Under the pieces are notes generated by a model. The model was not told where the DNA came from, made no database searches, and worked only from the letters and a program-made list of their open reading frames with translations. Shown piece by piece: positions 31,738-41,300 of a stretch of DNA of 52,293 nt. How positions within the stretch are numbered: position 1 is the first letter of the stretch; each line of letters opens with the position of its first letter. The stretch is from Acholeplasmatales bacterium (GTDB taxonomy: Bacteria; Bacillota_I; Bacilli_A; Acholeplasmatales; Anaeroplasmataceae): positions 1 to 52,293 of the forward strand of contig JAILEP010000098.1 of NCBI GenBank assembly GCA_024697825.1, read 5' to 3'. Both the position numbers and the translations under genes were made by a program.

Positions 31738-31766
31738 AGAAAAATAAAACGGGACCTAAATCCCGT
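31738..31766 (-). terminator. Terminator after the DUF2188 gene
   Basis: Minus-strand ACGGGA-TTTAGG-TCCCGT followed by TTTATTTTT. Confidence 0.85.
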
Positions 31767-31793
31767 TCATTCCATTGATTTCTGTACTTAAAA

Positions 31794-32264
31794 TTAATAT
31801 TTTCTAATCTTGCCGTCTAAGCCGTGTAAAATAACATAGCTACCGTCATCCTTGTTCTTTGCAAGAGTTTTAGCGTAATCTAAAGCTTCCTTCTGTGTAT
31901 CGAATAGCTTAATTACCTTATCAGAGCCCTGGATAAATACCTTCCACTCTCTACCGTCATTATCTCTTTTTGAAACATGATATGCAGTCTTACCTGTAGT
32001 TGTCTTTTCTGCACCACTTCTGTCCTTAGTTGGAGTCTTAACACTCATCTTAGACATATCGATAGCCTTCTTAGGCTTTGGAGCTGGCTTAGCAGGAGCA
32101 GACTTAGTTGCTGGAGCTGCTTTAGCAGGTGCTGCCTTTGCAGGTGCTGCTGCTGTAGTCTTTGCAGGTGCTGCCTTCTTTGTTTCACTAGGTGACTTCT
32201 TTACTGGAGCTGCTGTATCCTTCTTAGCTGCAGTTGTAGTTTTTGTTTTAGTTACTGTTGCCAT
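31794..32264 (-). CDS. DUF2188-domain protein with histone-H1-like Lys/Ala/Pro tail
   Basis: Residues 1-92 are low-complexity and rich in Lys, Ala, Pro and Thr with PAKAAPAKAAPA-type repeats, like bacterial histone-H1-like tails. Residues 93-156 form a DUF2188 domain (AYHVSKRD, EWKVFIQGSDKVIKLFDTQ, GSYVILHGLDGKIRKY). The protein is very basic and has no signal peptide, so nucleic-acid binding is plausible but inferred. AGGAGGG precedes the ATG. It has its own promoter and terminator. Confidence 0.8.
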   Translation of the reverse strand: MATVTKTKTTTAAKKDTAAPVKKSPSETKKAAPAKTTAAAPAKAAPAKAAPATKSAPAKPAPKPKKAIDMSKMSVKTPTKDRSGAEKTTTGKTAYHVSKRDNDGREWKVFIQGSDKVIKLFDTQKEALDYAKTLAKNKDDGSYVILHGLDGKIRKY

Positions 32265-32301
32265 AAATAGACCCTCCTAATATAGTTTTTCCATCAAATA
32301 T

Positions 32302-32330
32302 ATTTTACTTTTTATTTTTTTAAAAGTAAA
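32302..32330 (-). promoter_or_regulatory. Promoter of the DUF2188 gene
   Basis: Minus-strand TTTACT (32325-32330), a 17-base A-rich spacer and TAAAAT (32302-32307), just after the mfd stop codon. Confidence 0.6.
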
Positions 32331-32332
32331 GG

Positions 32333-35300
32333 TTATTTACTGAAAGTTTTGTTATGTTCGACCAAAATGTCAAAAAAATGAATAATTTGGTCAAAAACCT
32401 GATTTTTGTTACGGCTCAAATCGAACACAAATGTAATTACACCCTTATTATATTCAAGCTTTAAAGCCTTTATTTTATTGCCCTCTGTGAAAATGAACAT
32501 TCCATCCTGTCTTCTGCTTATCTCCTCAGGTAGAGTTAACTTAATACGGTATCCATCAGCCTTTTGAATTCTATCAACACCAAGCATATCTGCATAAACA
32601 CCCATAACCTTTTCCTTCATATAGATGACTAGCTCCTCACCTGGCTCACCAAAGCGGTCTGTTAATTCCTTAATTAAATCATTCATTTGATCTAATGATT
32701 CAAGCTTATCAATTTTCTTATGGATTTTAATTCTTGTATCATCATTAGAAATATAGCTTTCTGGAATAGTTCTATTAACGACTGCGGCGTATTTAGTCTT
32801 TTCCTTAGGCTCCTCCTTATTAGGATTAGCCTCTTCCTTAGTCTTATTCATTTCCTCTTCTAGAATCTTTAGATACATATCAATACCAATAGTTTCTACA
32901 AAGCCAGACTGCTCCTCACCTAAAATATCACCAGATCCTCTAATTGATAAATCACGCATTGCAATCTTAAAGCCTGAACCCAATTCATTAAATTCCTTAA
33001 TTGTAGCAAGACGCTTTTCAGCATCAGGTGTCAGCATTTTTCTTGGTTCATACATTAAATATGCATAAGCAATCTTTGATGAACGACCAACACGTCCTCT
33101 AATCTGATACATCTGAGCTAAGCCTAGCTTATCTGCATCATGAATAATTAAGGTATTTGTATCAGGCATATCAATGCCTGTTTCAATAATAGTTGTACAC
33201 ATTAATACATCATATTTCTTATCAATATAGCCCGCAATCATATCCTCAAGCTTATCCTTAGAAAGCTTACCATGACCAACACAAATTCTAGCCTCTGGTA
33301 CTAAAGAATGAATATGAGCTGCAACCTCTTCAATATCATCTACTCTATTATATAAATAGAATACCTGGCCACCACGGGCAAGCTCACGCTCAATCGCATC
33401 AGTGATAATTCTATCATTTCTTTCAATTACATAGGTCTGAATTGGATATCTATTCTTAGGTGGAGTTTCAATCATTGATAAATCCTTAATACCCATCATA
33501 GACATCTGTAGAGTTCTTGGGATAGGCGTTGCTGATAAGGTAATGCAATCAACATTAACCTTCATTTCCTTAATTCTTTCCTTATGAGTAACACCAAAGC
33601 GTTGCTCCTCATCAACAATTAATAAGCCTAAATCCTTAAAAACAATTTCCTTAGATAATAATCTATGTGTACCAACAATAACATCAGCCTCACCAGACTT
33701 AATCTGCTCAATGATCTTATCCTGCTCCTTCTTAGGAACAAATCTTGATAGCATCACAACCTTAATGCCGTATTCCTCCATACGATTCTTAAAATTATTA
33801 TAATGCTGACGAACTAAAATAGTTGTTGGGGCAAGCACTGCTGCCTGCTTTCCACCATAAACAGCCTTAAATGCTGCACGTAGAGCTACCTCAGTCTTAC
33901 CGTAGCCTACATCTCCACAGATAAGTCTATCCATTGGCTTTTTAGATTCCATATCATGCTTAACATCATTAATAGCCTTAGCCTGATCCATTGTTAAATC
34001 ATATTCAAAATCAGCCTCAAACTGAGCCTGTTCAGCTGAATCAGCAGGATATTCGAAGCCTTCGCTTTTCATTCTTGCACCATATAAGGCAATAAGCTTT
34101 TCAGAAATATCATGAACCTTCTTACGAGCACGAGCCTTTGCACGAGCCCATGCAGCATCACCTATAGTATTAACCTTAACACCTAAGGTATCTGCACTTG
34201 CATATTTCATAATATCTGAAATTTGCTCAAGAGGAATATATAAGGCTGTCTTATTACCATATTCAATTGATAATACATCTCTTTTAATTCCCTGAAGCTC
34301 TAATGTTTCAATACCGATATATTTACCTACACCATAATCATAATGAACTACGTAATCTCCAGATTCAAGCTCATCATATCTAGATATCTTTTGAGCATTC
34401 TTATAAATAGATTTATATTTACCCTTAACCTTATGCTTATCCTGACTTTCAAATATAGCCGCATGATTTAAAATAACCATATCAACTAATTCAACAGATG
34501 GAACATCAGCCTTAACATAATTGATCTGTCCCACCGCAATCTTACTACAATCAGGTACAGGTGTTAAAAATAAGCCATCCTCATCAAGAAGCTCAGAAAG
34601 CTTAGCTCTTCTATCTTCATTTTCTAAGGCTATTACAAGCTTCTTTACAACACGATAGCCTGCAATATCGCTTAATACAACCTTACGATTACCACCATAA
34701 GGGACAATATCCTTAGCGAAAACATTGATATCAGTACCACCAATATCTCTTACTCCCTCAATAAAGACATTGCCACATTTTTCAATATCCTTATAATTCT
34801 TAAATATATCCATAGAGGCCATTGAATAGCCACTCATTCTACCACATGATTCATTTAAATCTAATATTAATCTTTGATATGTTTCCTCACTCTTTTTAGG
34901 ATCAATTAAATAAACCCTCTTATTATCACAAAAATCAAATAGTGAAGTCTTAGAATTATCAAAGAATTCTAAATATCTAGATAATGCCGAAAGATTCTTA
35001 TGAAGGCTTAAATCCTCTAAATCCCTCTTATACATATCCTCTTCAATTTGTGATAGCTCAAAATTATCAATGAATCCTAATATCTTTCTCTTAGCTAATT
35101 CAAATTCCTCTTCTCCATAAATGAATTCACTTACAGGAAGAATATTAACATAATCAAGCTTAGAAATACTTCTTTGAGTTTCAGTATCAAATTCCTTAAT
35201 TGTCTCTATTTCATCATCAAAGAAATCAATTCGAATTGGATTAATATATCCTAGTGGGAAAATATCAACAATTTCACCACGACGAGAAAATTCACCAGTC

Positions 35301-35791
35301 TTAGTTACAGTATAAACTGGCTCATAGCCACTCTTACTTAAATCATTAACTAGCTTATTAATATCATATTTACCATCTATTTCTAGCTTAAAGCATGATT
35401 TAATCCATAAATCCTTATTCATTTCATACTTAATGGCTCCATGGAAATTAGTAATAACTATTCTCTTTTTACCATCAAGCAATGTATATAATGTTTGGAT
35501 TCTTTCAAATAAGAAATCACCTGTTGCAGAAATCATTTCACTTGAAACAAGCTCATCTGCAGGGAAGAATAAAACATCCTCACTGTCTACCGCATTAGAA
35601 ATAACATCATAATATCTTTGAGCTGCATATAAGGTAGGTAAAACGACCAAAATACTTTTATTACTAGAATAAAAGTCTGAAATAATTAATAGCTGGTTAA
35701 ACCCATCAGTTGAACCGCCAACCTTAATTGTTGATGATTCAAGAATCCTCTTAGAATCATCCCTACCTGCAAAATATTCATAAATATTCAT
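32333..35791 (-). CDS. mfd: Transcription-repair coupling factor
   Basis: ATP-driven translocase that removes stalled RNA polymerase and recruits UvrA. The 1152 residues follow the standard order: UvrB-like N-terminal modules (about 1-350), the RNA-polymerase-interacting CarD-like domain (about 475-530, ESGDYVVHYDYGVGKYIG), helicase domain 1 with Walker A GDVGYGKTE and DEEQRFGV, TLSATPIPRTLQMS, RecA-like domain 2 with GRVGRS, and the C-terminal TRCF domain. I chose the ATG at 35791, preceded by GGTGG. An upstream hairpin separates it from the aminotransferase gene. Confidence 0.96.
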   Translation of the reverse strand: MNIYEYFAGRDDSKRILESSTIKVGGSTDGFNQLLIISDFYSSNKSILVVLPTLYAAQRYYDVISNAVDSEDVLFFPADELVSSEMISATGDFLFERIQTLYTLLDGKKRIVITNFHGAIKYEMNKDLWIKSCFKLEIDGKYDINKLVNDLSKSGYEPVYTVTKTGEFSRRGEIVDIFPLGYINPIRIDFFDDEIETIKEFDTETQRSISKLDYVNILPVSEFIYGEEEFELAKRKILGFIDNFELSQIEEDMYKRDLEDLSLHKNLSALSRYLEFFDNSKTSLFDFCDNKRVYLIDPKKSEETYQRLILDLNESCGRMSGYSMASMDIFKNYKDIEKCGNVFIEGVRDIGGTDINVFAKDIVPYGGNRKVVLSDIAGYRVVKKLVIALENEDRRAKLSELLDEDGLFLTPVPDCSKIAVGQINYVKADVPSVELVDMVILNHAAIFESQDKHKVKGKYKSIYKNAQKISRYDELESGDYVVHYDYGVGKYIGIETLELQGIKRDVLSIEYGNKTALYIPLEQISDIMKYASADTLGVKVNTIGDAAWARAKARARKKVHDISEKLIALYGARMKSEGFEYPADSAEQAQFEADFEYDLTMDQAKAINDVKHDMESKKPMDRLICGDVGYGKTEVALRAAFKAVYGGKQAAVLAPTTILVRQHYNNFKNRMEEYGIKVVMLSRFVPKKEQDKIIEQIKSGEADVIVGTHRLLSKEIVFKDLGLLIVDEEQRFGVTHKERIKEMKVNVDCITLSATPIPRTLQMSMMGIKDLSMIETPPKNRYPIQTYVIERNDRIITDAIERELARGGQVFYLYNRVDDIEEVAAHIHSLVPEARICVGHGKLSKDKLEDMIAGYIDKKYDVLMCTTIIETGIDMPDTNTLIIHDADKLGLAQMYQIRGRVGRSSKIAYAYLMYEPRKMLTPDAEKRLATIKEFNELGSGFKIAMRDLSIRGSGDILGEEQSGFVETIGIDMYLKILEEEMNKTKEEANPNKEEPKEKTKYAAVVNRTIPESYISNDDTRIKIHKKIDKLESLDQMNDLIKELTDRFGEPGEELVIYMKEKVMGVYADMLGVDRIQKADGYRIKLTLPEEISRRQDGMFIFTEGNKIKALKLEYNKGVITFVFDLSRNKNQVFDQIIHFFDILVEHNKTFSK

Positions 35792-35807
35792 AAAAACCAC
35801 CATATAG

Positions 35808-35835
35808 GGGAAAATAGGACCAAAACTGGTCCTAT
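35808..35835 (-). terminator. Hairpin between the aminotransferase gene and mfd
   Basis: Minus-strand ATAGGACC-AGTTTT-GGTCCTAT followed by TTTCC. The T-run is weak and mfd starts about 20 bases later with no promoter seen between, so it may attenuate rather than stop transcription. Confidence 0.6.
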
Positions 35836-35856
35836 AAATAATTCCCTTTAATTTTA

Positions 35857-37095
35857 TTACTTTGTAGCGTCAATAGCTTCCTTAATAGCCTTAGGAAGTG
35901 CAGCACATTCATCCTTAGATACAGAACAAATTGCGACTCTTAAAACCTTACCCATAGGAATGATATGAACATTCTTCTTTACTAAATATTCATATGCAGC
36001 CTCACTCTTTTCACATGGAATAGTTACGAAGAATCCACATGAGAATGGTAAAGTTACTAAATTAACCTTTTCAGCTTCCTTTAAGAAGATATTAGCACGC
36101 TCAATTAGCATATCCTGTGCATCCTTTAATTCAATCTCGAAAGACTTTCTTAAAGATTCATCAAATACAATCTTAGCTAATAAATTAGCACCTAAATTAG
36201 TAGAATTACTCCACTTAGATCTAGATGAGAACTTAGCTGCGTTATTGAAGTCTACTAAATTAGACTTTTCGTTAGATACTGCAACCTGTGCACCAATTCT
36301 AACACCATATAAAGCTAAAGTCTTAGAACATGAGAAGGCCATAATAGCCATAGCGTTCTTATTTAGCTTCTTGAATAAAGCAATATTCTTTCTAGTACCA
36401 GCAATGCCTGACTTAGCATAATCAATATATGCCATATCATGTAATAATACTACAGGAGTACCATCCTTAGAGATTTCATTGACTGCGTCAACTAAATCCT
36501 CCCACTCCTTATCAGTCATACAGTAGCCTGTAGGATTCTGACATGGATCATTAATTAATAATAGGATTCTACCCTGTTCCTTCTTTAAAAGCTCCATCTT
36601 AGCCTTAACATCAGCTAAATTAAAGCCGCCTTCCTTATTGAATAAATCATAAGTCATATAATCCTGATGATTTTCATATAATACCTGCTTATAATTACCC
36701 CACATATATGAAGGTAATAAAGCCTTATCATTTTCATCAAGATAATTGGCAAAAGTATTAGATAATGCACCTGTGCCACCTGGAGTAGCCATAACAGCTG
36801 AGATATCCTTAAATTCATCATAATATGATGCGAATACCCATCTCTTAACTGCATCATGGAATTCTTTAGAGCCTGGAGTAGATGCATATGCGTACTTTTC
36901 CTCTGCAGATAAAGCATTTAATGCCTTATCAACGCATTTATAAGAAAAAAGCTTACCATCCTCACCATATAGCATACCAATAGTTGCGTTTACAACTGCA
37001 GGATTTTTCTTCTTTTCCTCTCTGGCAATTGCGCCTAAGGTAATTATAGCGCTCTTGTCTTCCTTTGTAATACTTCTCTTAGCTAGTAGTGTCAT
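35857..37095 (-). CDS. PLP-dependent aminotransferase, aspartate/aromatic type
   Basis: A 412-residue fold-type I aminotransferase. ATPGGTGAL, NDPCQNPTG, LLHDMAYIDYAKSG and the Schiff-base lysine in FSCSKTLALYGVRIGA match the AspC/TyrB-like subgroup more than the AspB subgroup common in Bacilli. It would transfer the amino group between aspartate or an aromatic amino acid and 2-oxoglutarate; the exact donor is not certain. AGAGGC precedes the ATG. Confidence 0.85.
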   Translation of the reverse strand: MTLLAKRSITKEDKSAIITLGAIAREEKKKNPAVVNATIGMLYGEDGKLFSYKCVDKALNALSAEEKYAYASTPGSKEFHDAVKRWVFASYYDEFKDISAVMATPGGTGALSNTFANYLDENDKALLPSYMWGNYKQVLYENHQDYMTYDLFNKEGGFNLADVKAKMELLKKEQGRILLLINDPCQNPTGYCMTDKEWEDLVDAVNEISKDGTPVVLLHDMAYIDYAKSGIAGTRKNIALFKKLNKNAMAIMAFSCSKTLALYGVRIGAQVAVSNEKSNLVDFNNAAKFSSRSKWSNSTNLGANLLAKIVFDESLRKSFEIELKDAQDMLIERANIFLKEAEKVNLVTLPFSCGFFVTIPCEKSEAAYEYLVKKNVHIIPMGKVLRVAICSVSKDECAALPKAIKEAIDATK

Positions 37096-37136
37096 AATAA
37101 TGCCTCTTTTATATAATTATAAATTTTACGATAAAT

Positions 37137-37165
37137 ATTCTATCACAAATTTAATAAATATTAAA
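37137..37165 (-). promoter_or_regulatory. Possible promoter of the aminotransferase gene
   Basis: Minus-strand TTTAAT (37160-37165), 17 bases and an extended TGA-TAGAAT (-10 at 37137-37142). The -35 match is weak. Confidence 0.4.
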
Positions 37166-37189
37166 TTGTAAATGTAAAAAAATACTTTT

Positions 37190-37228
37190 ATAAAGAAATT
37201 GACCGACGCAGGAGAAAAGCGCCGGTCA
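37190..37228 (-). terminator. Terminator after the Hsp20 gene pair
   Basis: A minus-strand ten-base stem (TGACCGGCGC with GCGTCGGTCA, one G-U) is followed by ATTTCTTT, about 20 bases after the second Hsp20 gene. Confidence 0.75.
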
Positions 37229-37247
37229 TTATCAAGGGGGAAAATGA

Positions 37248-37646
37248 TTATTCAATCACGATGTATTTCTTTTCAGGCTCTACTGGTTTTACCTTAGCAG
37301 CGACAATTGCTAAGACGCCATTTTCAAGCTTAGCACGGATTGATGTCGAATCCGCATTCTTCATTTCGAAGCTACGAGTATAATCATAGCTTGAAGCAAC
37401 TTCATGTCTTAAATACTTATTAGAATCAGATTTTTCACTTTCTTCCTTCTTAACATGAACTGTTAAAATATTATCAGTGTAGTCAACATTGATATTTTCC
37501 TTTGTAACTCCTGGTACATCCATAGTTAATAGGTATGCATCATCTGTTTCCTCAAAATCTGCAGGTAATGTATTTCCACTTACTGAATTACCGAAGAAAT
37601 CATATAAATCATAAAGATCATTATAAATATTATTTAAGTTATACAT
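37248..37646 (-). CDS. Small heat-shock protein Hsp20 (second of pair)
   Basis: ATP-independent chaperone that holds unfolding proteins. The 132 residues hold an alpha-crystallin domain (about 27-122) with LTMDVPGVTKENINVDYTDNILTV and ENGVLAIV, and a C-terminal IxI-type anchor (YIVIE). It shares the CIRCE-controlled promoter with the upstream Hsp20 gene, 31 bases away. The two paralogs differ enough to form mixed oligomers; this is inference. Confidence 0.93.
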   Translation of the reverse strand: MYNLNNIYNDLYDLYDFFGNSVSGNTLPADFEETDDAYLLTMDVPGVTKENINVDYTDNILTVHVKKEESEKSDSNKYLRHEVASSYDYTRSFEMKNADSTSIRAKLENGVLAIVAAKVKPVEPEKKYIVIE

Positions 37647-37677
37647 AAAATTTACCTCTTTTCTAATATTTCATTCA

Positions 37678-38100
37678 TTACTCAATTGTAATGGTCTTCT
37701 TTACCTTTTCTTCTGGCTTCTTTAAAGCGATTGTTACATAAAGTAAGCCATTCTCATACTTAGCTGATACAGCTTCCTCTTCAATATCACCAAAGTATAA
37801 TGCACGCTCCAAATCAGCATCTGCTCTTTCCTTTAATAAATATCTCTTTTCAGGCTTAGCCTCAGTCTTTTCATCAGCCTTAGCCTCTGCCTTAGGGTGA
37901 GTTGCACTAATTGTTAATGTGCCATCCTCGAAAGTAACATTGATGTCTTCCTTGTTGAAGCCTGGCATCTGTGCTACTACCTGGTATTCATTCTCACCTT
38001 CTAATACGTTACAAGCAAAGCTTCTCTTGTAACCCTTCTTTTCGCTTGCTGCGAAAGCCTTATCCATTTCATTTGCTAAATCATATAATAAATCAAACAT
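37678..38100 (-). CDS. Small heat-shock protein Hsp20 (first of pair)
   Basis: Hsp20 chaperone of 140 residues. The alpha-crystallin domain begins near residue 30; VVAQMPGFNKEDINVTFEDGTLTIS and YENGLLYVTIALKKPEE are typical. A Lys/Glu/Ala-rich loop (about 68-85) is inserted before the dimerisation strand, and the C-terminal anchor is TITIE. It is the first gene behind two CIRCE operators, so HrcA control is expected, although hrcA is not in the window. Confidence 0.93.
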   Translation of the reverse strand: MFDLLYDLANEMDKAFAASEKKGYKRSFACNVLEGENEYQVVAQMPGFNKEDINVTFEDGTLTISATHPKAEAKADEKTEAKPEKRYLLKERADADLERALYFGDIEEEAVSAKYENGLLYVTIALKKPEEKVKKTITIE

Positions 38101-38144
38101 AATTACACCTTCCTTTTATATTTGTTGTTTGTCAATCTTTCTTG

Positions 38145-38171
38145 TTAGCACTCTTACTACCTCTCTGCTAA
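38145..38171 (-). promoter_or_regulatory. CIRCE element, degenerate copy in the leader
   Basis: TTAGCACTC, 9 bases, then CTCTGCTAA: one arm is perfect and the other matches 6 of 9 bases of GAGTGCTAA. It lies in the 5' untranslated region of the first Hsp20 gene. Confidence 0.7.
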
Positions 38172-38181
38172 CTACACCTAT

Positions 38182-38209
38182 AGTATAGCACATTTTTTAG
38201 CACTGTCAA
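38182..38209 (-). promoter_or_regulatory. Promoter of the Hsp20 operon
   Basis: Minus-strand TTGACA (38204-38209), a 16-base spacer and TATACT (38182-38187). The -35 lies inside the upstream CIRCE element. Confidence 0.85.
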
Positions 38210-38223
38210 CACCTGAGTGCTAA
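38197..38223 (-). promoter_or_regulatory. CIRCE element overlapping the Hsp20 -35
   Basis: TTAGCACTG, 9 bases, GAGTGCTAA: a near-perfect HrcA operator with one mismatch. Bound HrcA would block the -35 region. Confidence 0.9.
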
Positions 38224-38291
38224 TTTTTTTAAAATATTTTTCAAAAAGAATAAATTAGGGGTAGTTTGTTACATCCATATATTATATATAA

Positions 38292-38320
38292 AGAAAAAAG
38301 AACCACATCTCTGTGATTCT
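38292..38320 (-). terminator. Terminator after the P-type ATPase gene
   Basis: Minus-strand AGAATCACA-GAGA-TGTGGTTCT (one G-U pair) followed by TTTTTTC. Confidence 0.85.
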
Positions 38321-38332
38321 TCTCTATTTTTA

Positions 38333-41300
38333 TTATTGCCACTTATTAACGATCTTTCCAAGGTTTTGGAATCCCTTCTTAATCCATGGAACAACATATT
38401 GTAAGAACTTCATTAATGGAGCTGCGGCTAAGCATAGGCATAGACAGAAAATTCTTTCTGTTAAGCTTAATGCTCTAATTAAGCCACCAGTTGTAACATT
38501 AACTGAAACCTCATAGTCAGTCTTGATTGAGGCAAATTTATAATAATATTTGCCATCCTCACCCTTATAGAATGTAGGATTTAAATTCTTGCCCTCATAT
38601 AGATATTCAGTATACCAGCCTTCAATTATATAATGATTAGCCTCTGTTACATCAATTGATGGACCAAACTGCTTATCACTTAATGAAACCTCAGTTGTAA
38701 CTAAATTATCGTTCTTCTTAATAGAATATACTGAAGCTCTAGCCTGAACATCTAGTGATAATTCACTACCAGCCTCATTAACCTTTATAGCGTCACCATT
38801 AACATCAGTAAATGATGCATAATCGTTTGTTGCGAAATTTTCAAAAGTAAAATCTGCAACTAGGTCATTATCTAAATCGACTGTCTCTCCAGCAATAACC
38901 TTGTATACCTTATCATATTCATCATAATATACATATTCATAATCAGTAGCCTCTTCAGTGCTATAGATAGTATATGTATTAACACCAGAAGGTAAAGCTT
39001 TAGCTAGACCATATAATTCAAATACAGTAATACCAGTATTAACTGCATCGAAGTAAACAGTCATTTCCTTCTCTCCTGATGAATTAAGTCTATTACCAAT
39101 AGTTGAAACAGTTGGCATAGAAACGAAATATGTTTCACTACTTGTAGATGACTTCTTTACAGCCTCACCATTAACTAATAATTCAAGATAATGCTCACCT
39201 GGAGTAATATTGATTGTAACATCAAGCTCATTCATCGCAGCCATCTGGGCAAATGATGGAGTGATATACCACTGCTCATCATTAATGAAGATATTGTTAC
39301 CTTCAATTTCTACTGTAGGTAGGATACAATACTGAACTGTTGCAGAATCTGCATCGCTTGATGCGCCATAATTTAGATTATATCCATAATATTCATTTTC
39401 CTTAGTTAATGTAGTATATAGAGGATTAGTATAATCTGATAAATAGACCATACCATTTCTATCAATGATTAAATCATCCTCAATATTTGTATAATAAGTA
39501 ATATCATTAATCTTATAGCCACCAGCGTAAATCTTACCATACTTATCATAATTAATATCTGGGATTTCAATCTCTACATTGATTTCAGAGTTATTAATAG
39601 CATAATTATAATTTTCTGAATTAGCACGTGTAAGAACTGGAGTATCAAAGTTATTATTAGTCTTTAAATCATTAACCTTACCATCAATTACATAATAGTT
39701 AGCACTTGATACTGCAACTCTTGGATATTCATCTAGGGTTTCAATAATTGCATTACTATTAGTATATTCAAATAATGAATGAATAGGTCTAAATTCAAGT
39801 AGATTAGGTAATAATGTAATAGATAATATAAATCCTGTGTAGCTAATTGTACATAGAATCTTACGTAATGTAGTAAATGGCTTACAAGCCTTGAATAATA
39901 CCATTAAGCTTGTATGTGTTGCAACAATAGCCATAATTGTTGTAAGTGATAAATCATCTAAGTTTAAATTGCCTTCAAGTGCGAAGATAATTACAGATAA
40001 TGTAACAATTACAATCGCACCTGGTAGGGCCTTCTTAATAACATTGTTTAAGAATCTACCCTTAACCGGTCTATTATTAGGCTCATTTACTAAGAATAAT
40101 GAAGGTAAGCCAATAGCTAAAATATCAATTAATATTAATTGCTTTGGTGTAATAGGATATACACCAGTGAATATTGCGATAATACCAAGTAATAATGAGA
40201 AGAAAGTCTTAGTTAAGAATAGAGACGCAACACTTGTTACGTTATTGATAACTCTTCTACCTTCTGCAACTACACTAGGCATTGAACCGAAATTAGAATC
40301 AGTTAAAACTAGATGTGAGCAATTTCTTGTAGCCTCACTACCAGAGCCTAAAGCAATTGAACAATCAGCCTCACGTAAAGCTAAGATATCGTTAACACCA
40401 TCACCAGTCATAGCAACAGTCTTATCAGCCTTCTTAAGTGTCTGAATAATAATCTTCTTTTGATTTGGAGATACACGTCCAAAAATCTTATATTTAAGGG
40501 CAGCACGTGCAACCTCTACATCACTCATACCATCAAGAGATACAAAATTTTCAGCATCAGGTACTCCTGCTCGCATACTAATCTTAGATACAGTGATCGG
40601 GTTATCACCTGAGATAACTCTAACCTCAACACCTGATTCCTTAAAATATTTAATTGTTGCGATAGCATCAGGTCTGATGTTATCCTCAATTAAAATCATC
40701 GCAACTACTTCAACAAATGCCTTAGGTAATTCACCATTTTGGATTTCACCATCCTGGTGGGCAAGACATAATACACGATAGCCTAGCTTAGCATATTTTT
40801 CAACATCCTTAGCTACTCTCTTATAATATTCACCTAAGGCGAATTCTGGAGCACCAAGAATGAATGTACCATAATTATCAAATGTTACAGCCTGATATTT
40901 TCTTTGTGAAGAGAATGGAATAGCTGCAGAGCTCTTCATTCTTCTACCAAGACCGAACTTATTAATTAATGCCTCACTAGTCATATTACGATCTGGTAAA
41001 GCATTTAATATAGCTGACACAATATTCTTTGTTGCAAGACCCTGAACCTGGTTATAATCAATAACATTCTTTACAACCATTGTACCATCAGTAATTGTAC
41101 CAGTCTTATCTAGACAGATACAGTTAACTCTTGCAAGCATTTCAATACAGTATAATTCCTGAACAAGTACATGTCTTTGTCCTAATCTAATTACACCTAC
41201 ATATAGGGCAATAGATGACATTAGGAATAATCCTGATGGAATCATACCTATCATGGCACCTGCAGTTTTTCTTACTGTATTAAAGAATGTAACATCATCA

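Noticed and set aside
39891-40445. 184-residue open frame on the plus strand
   Set aside because: Lies antisense inside the P-type ATPase core, has no ribosome site, and looks like a shadow of the coding frame.
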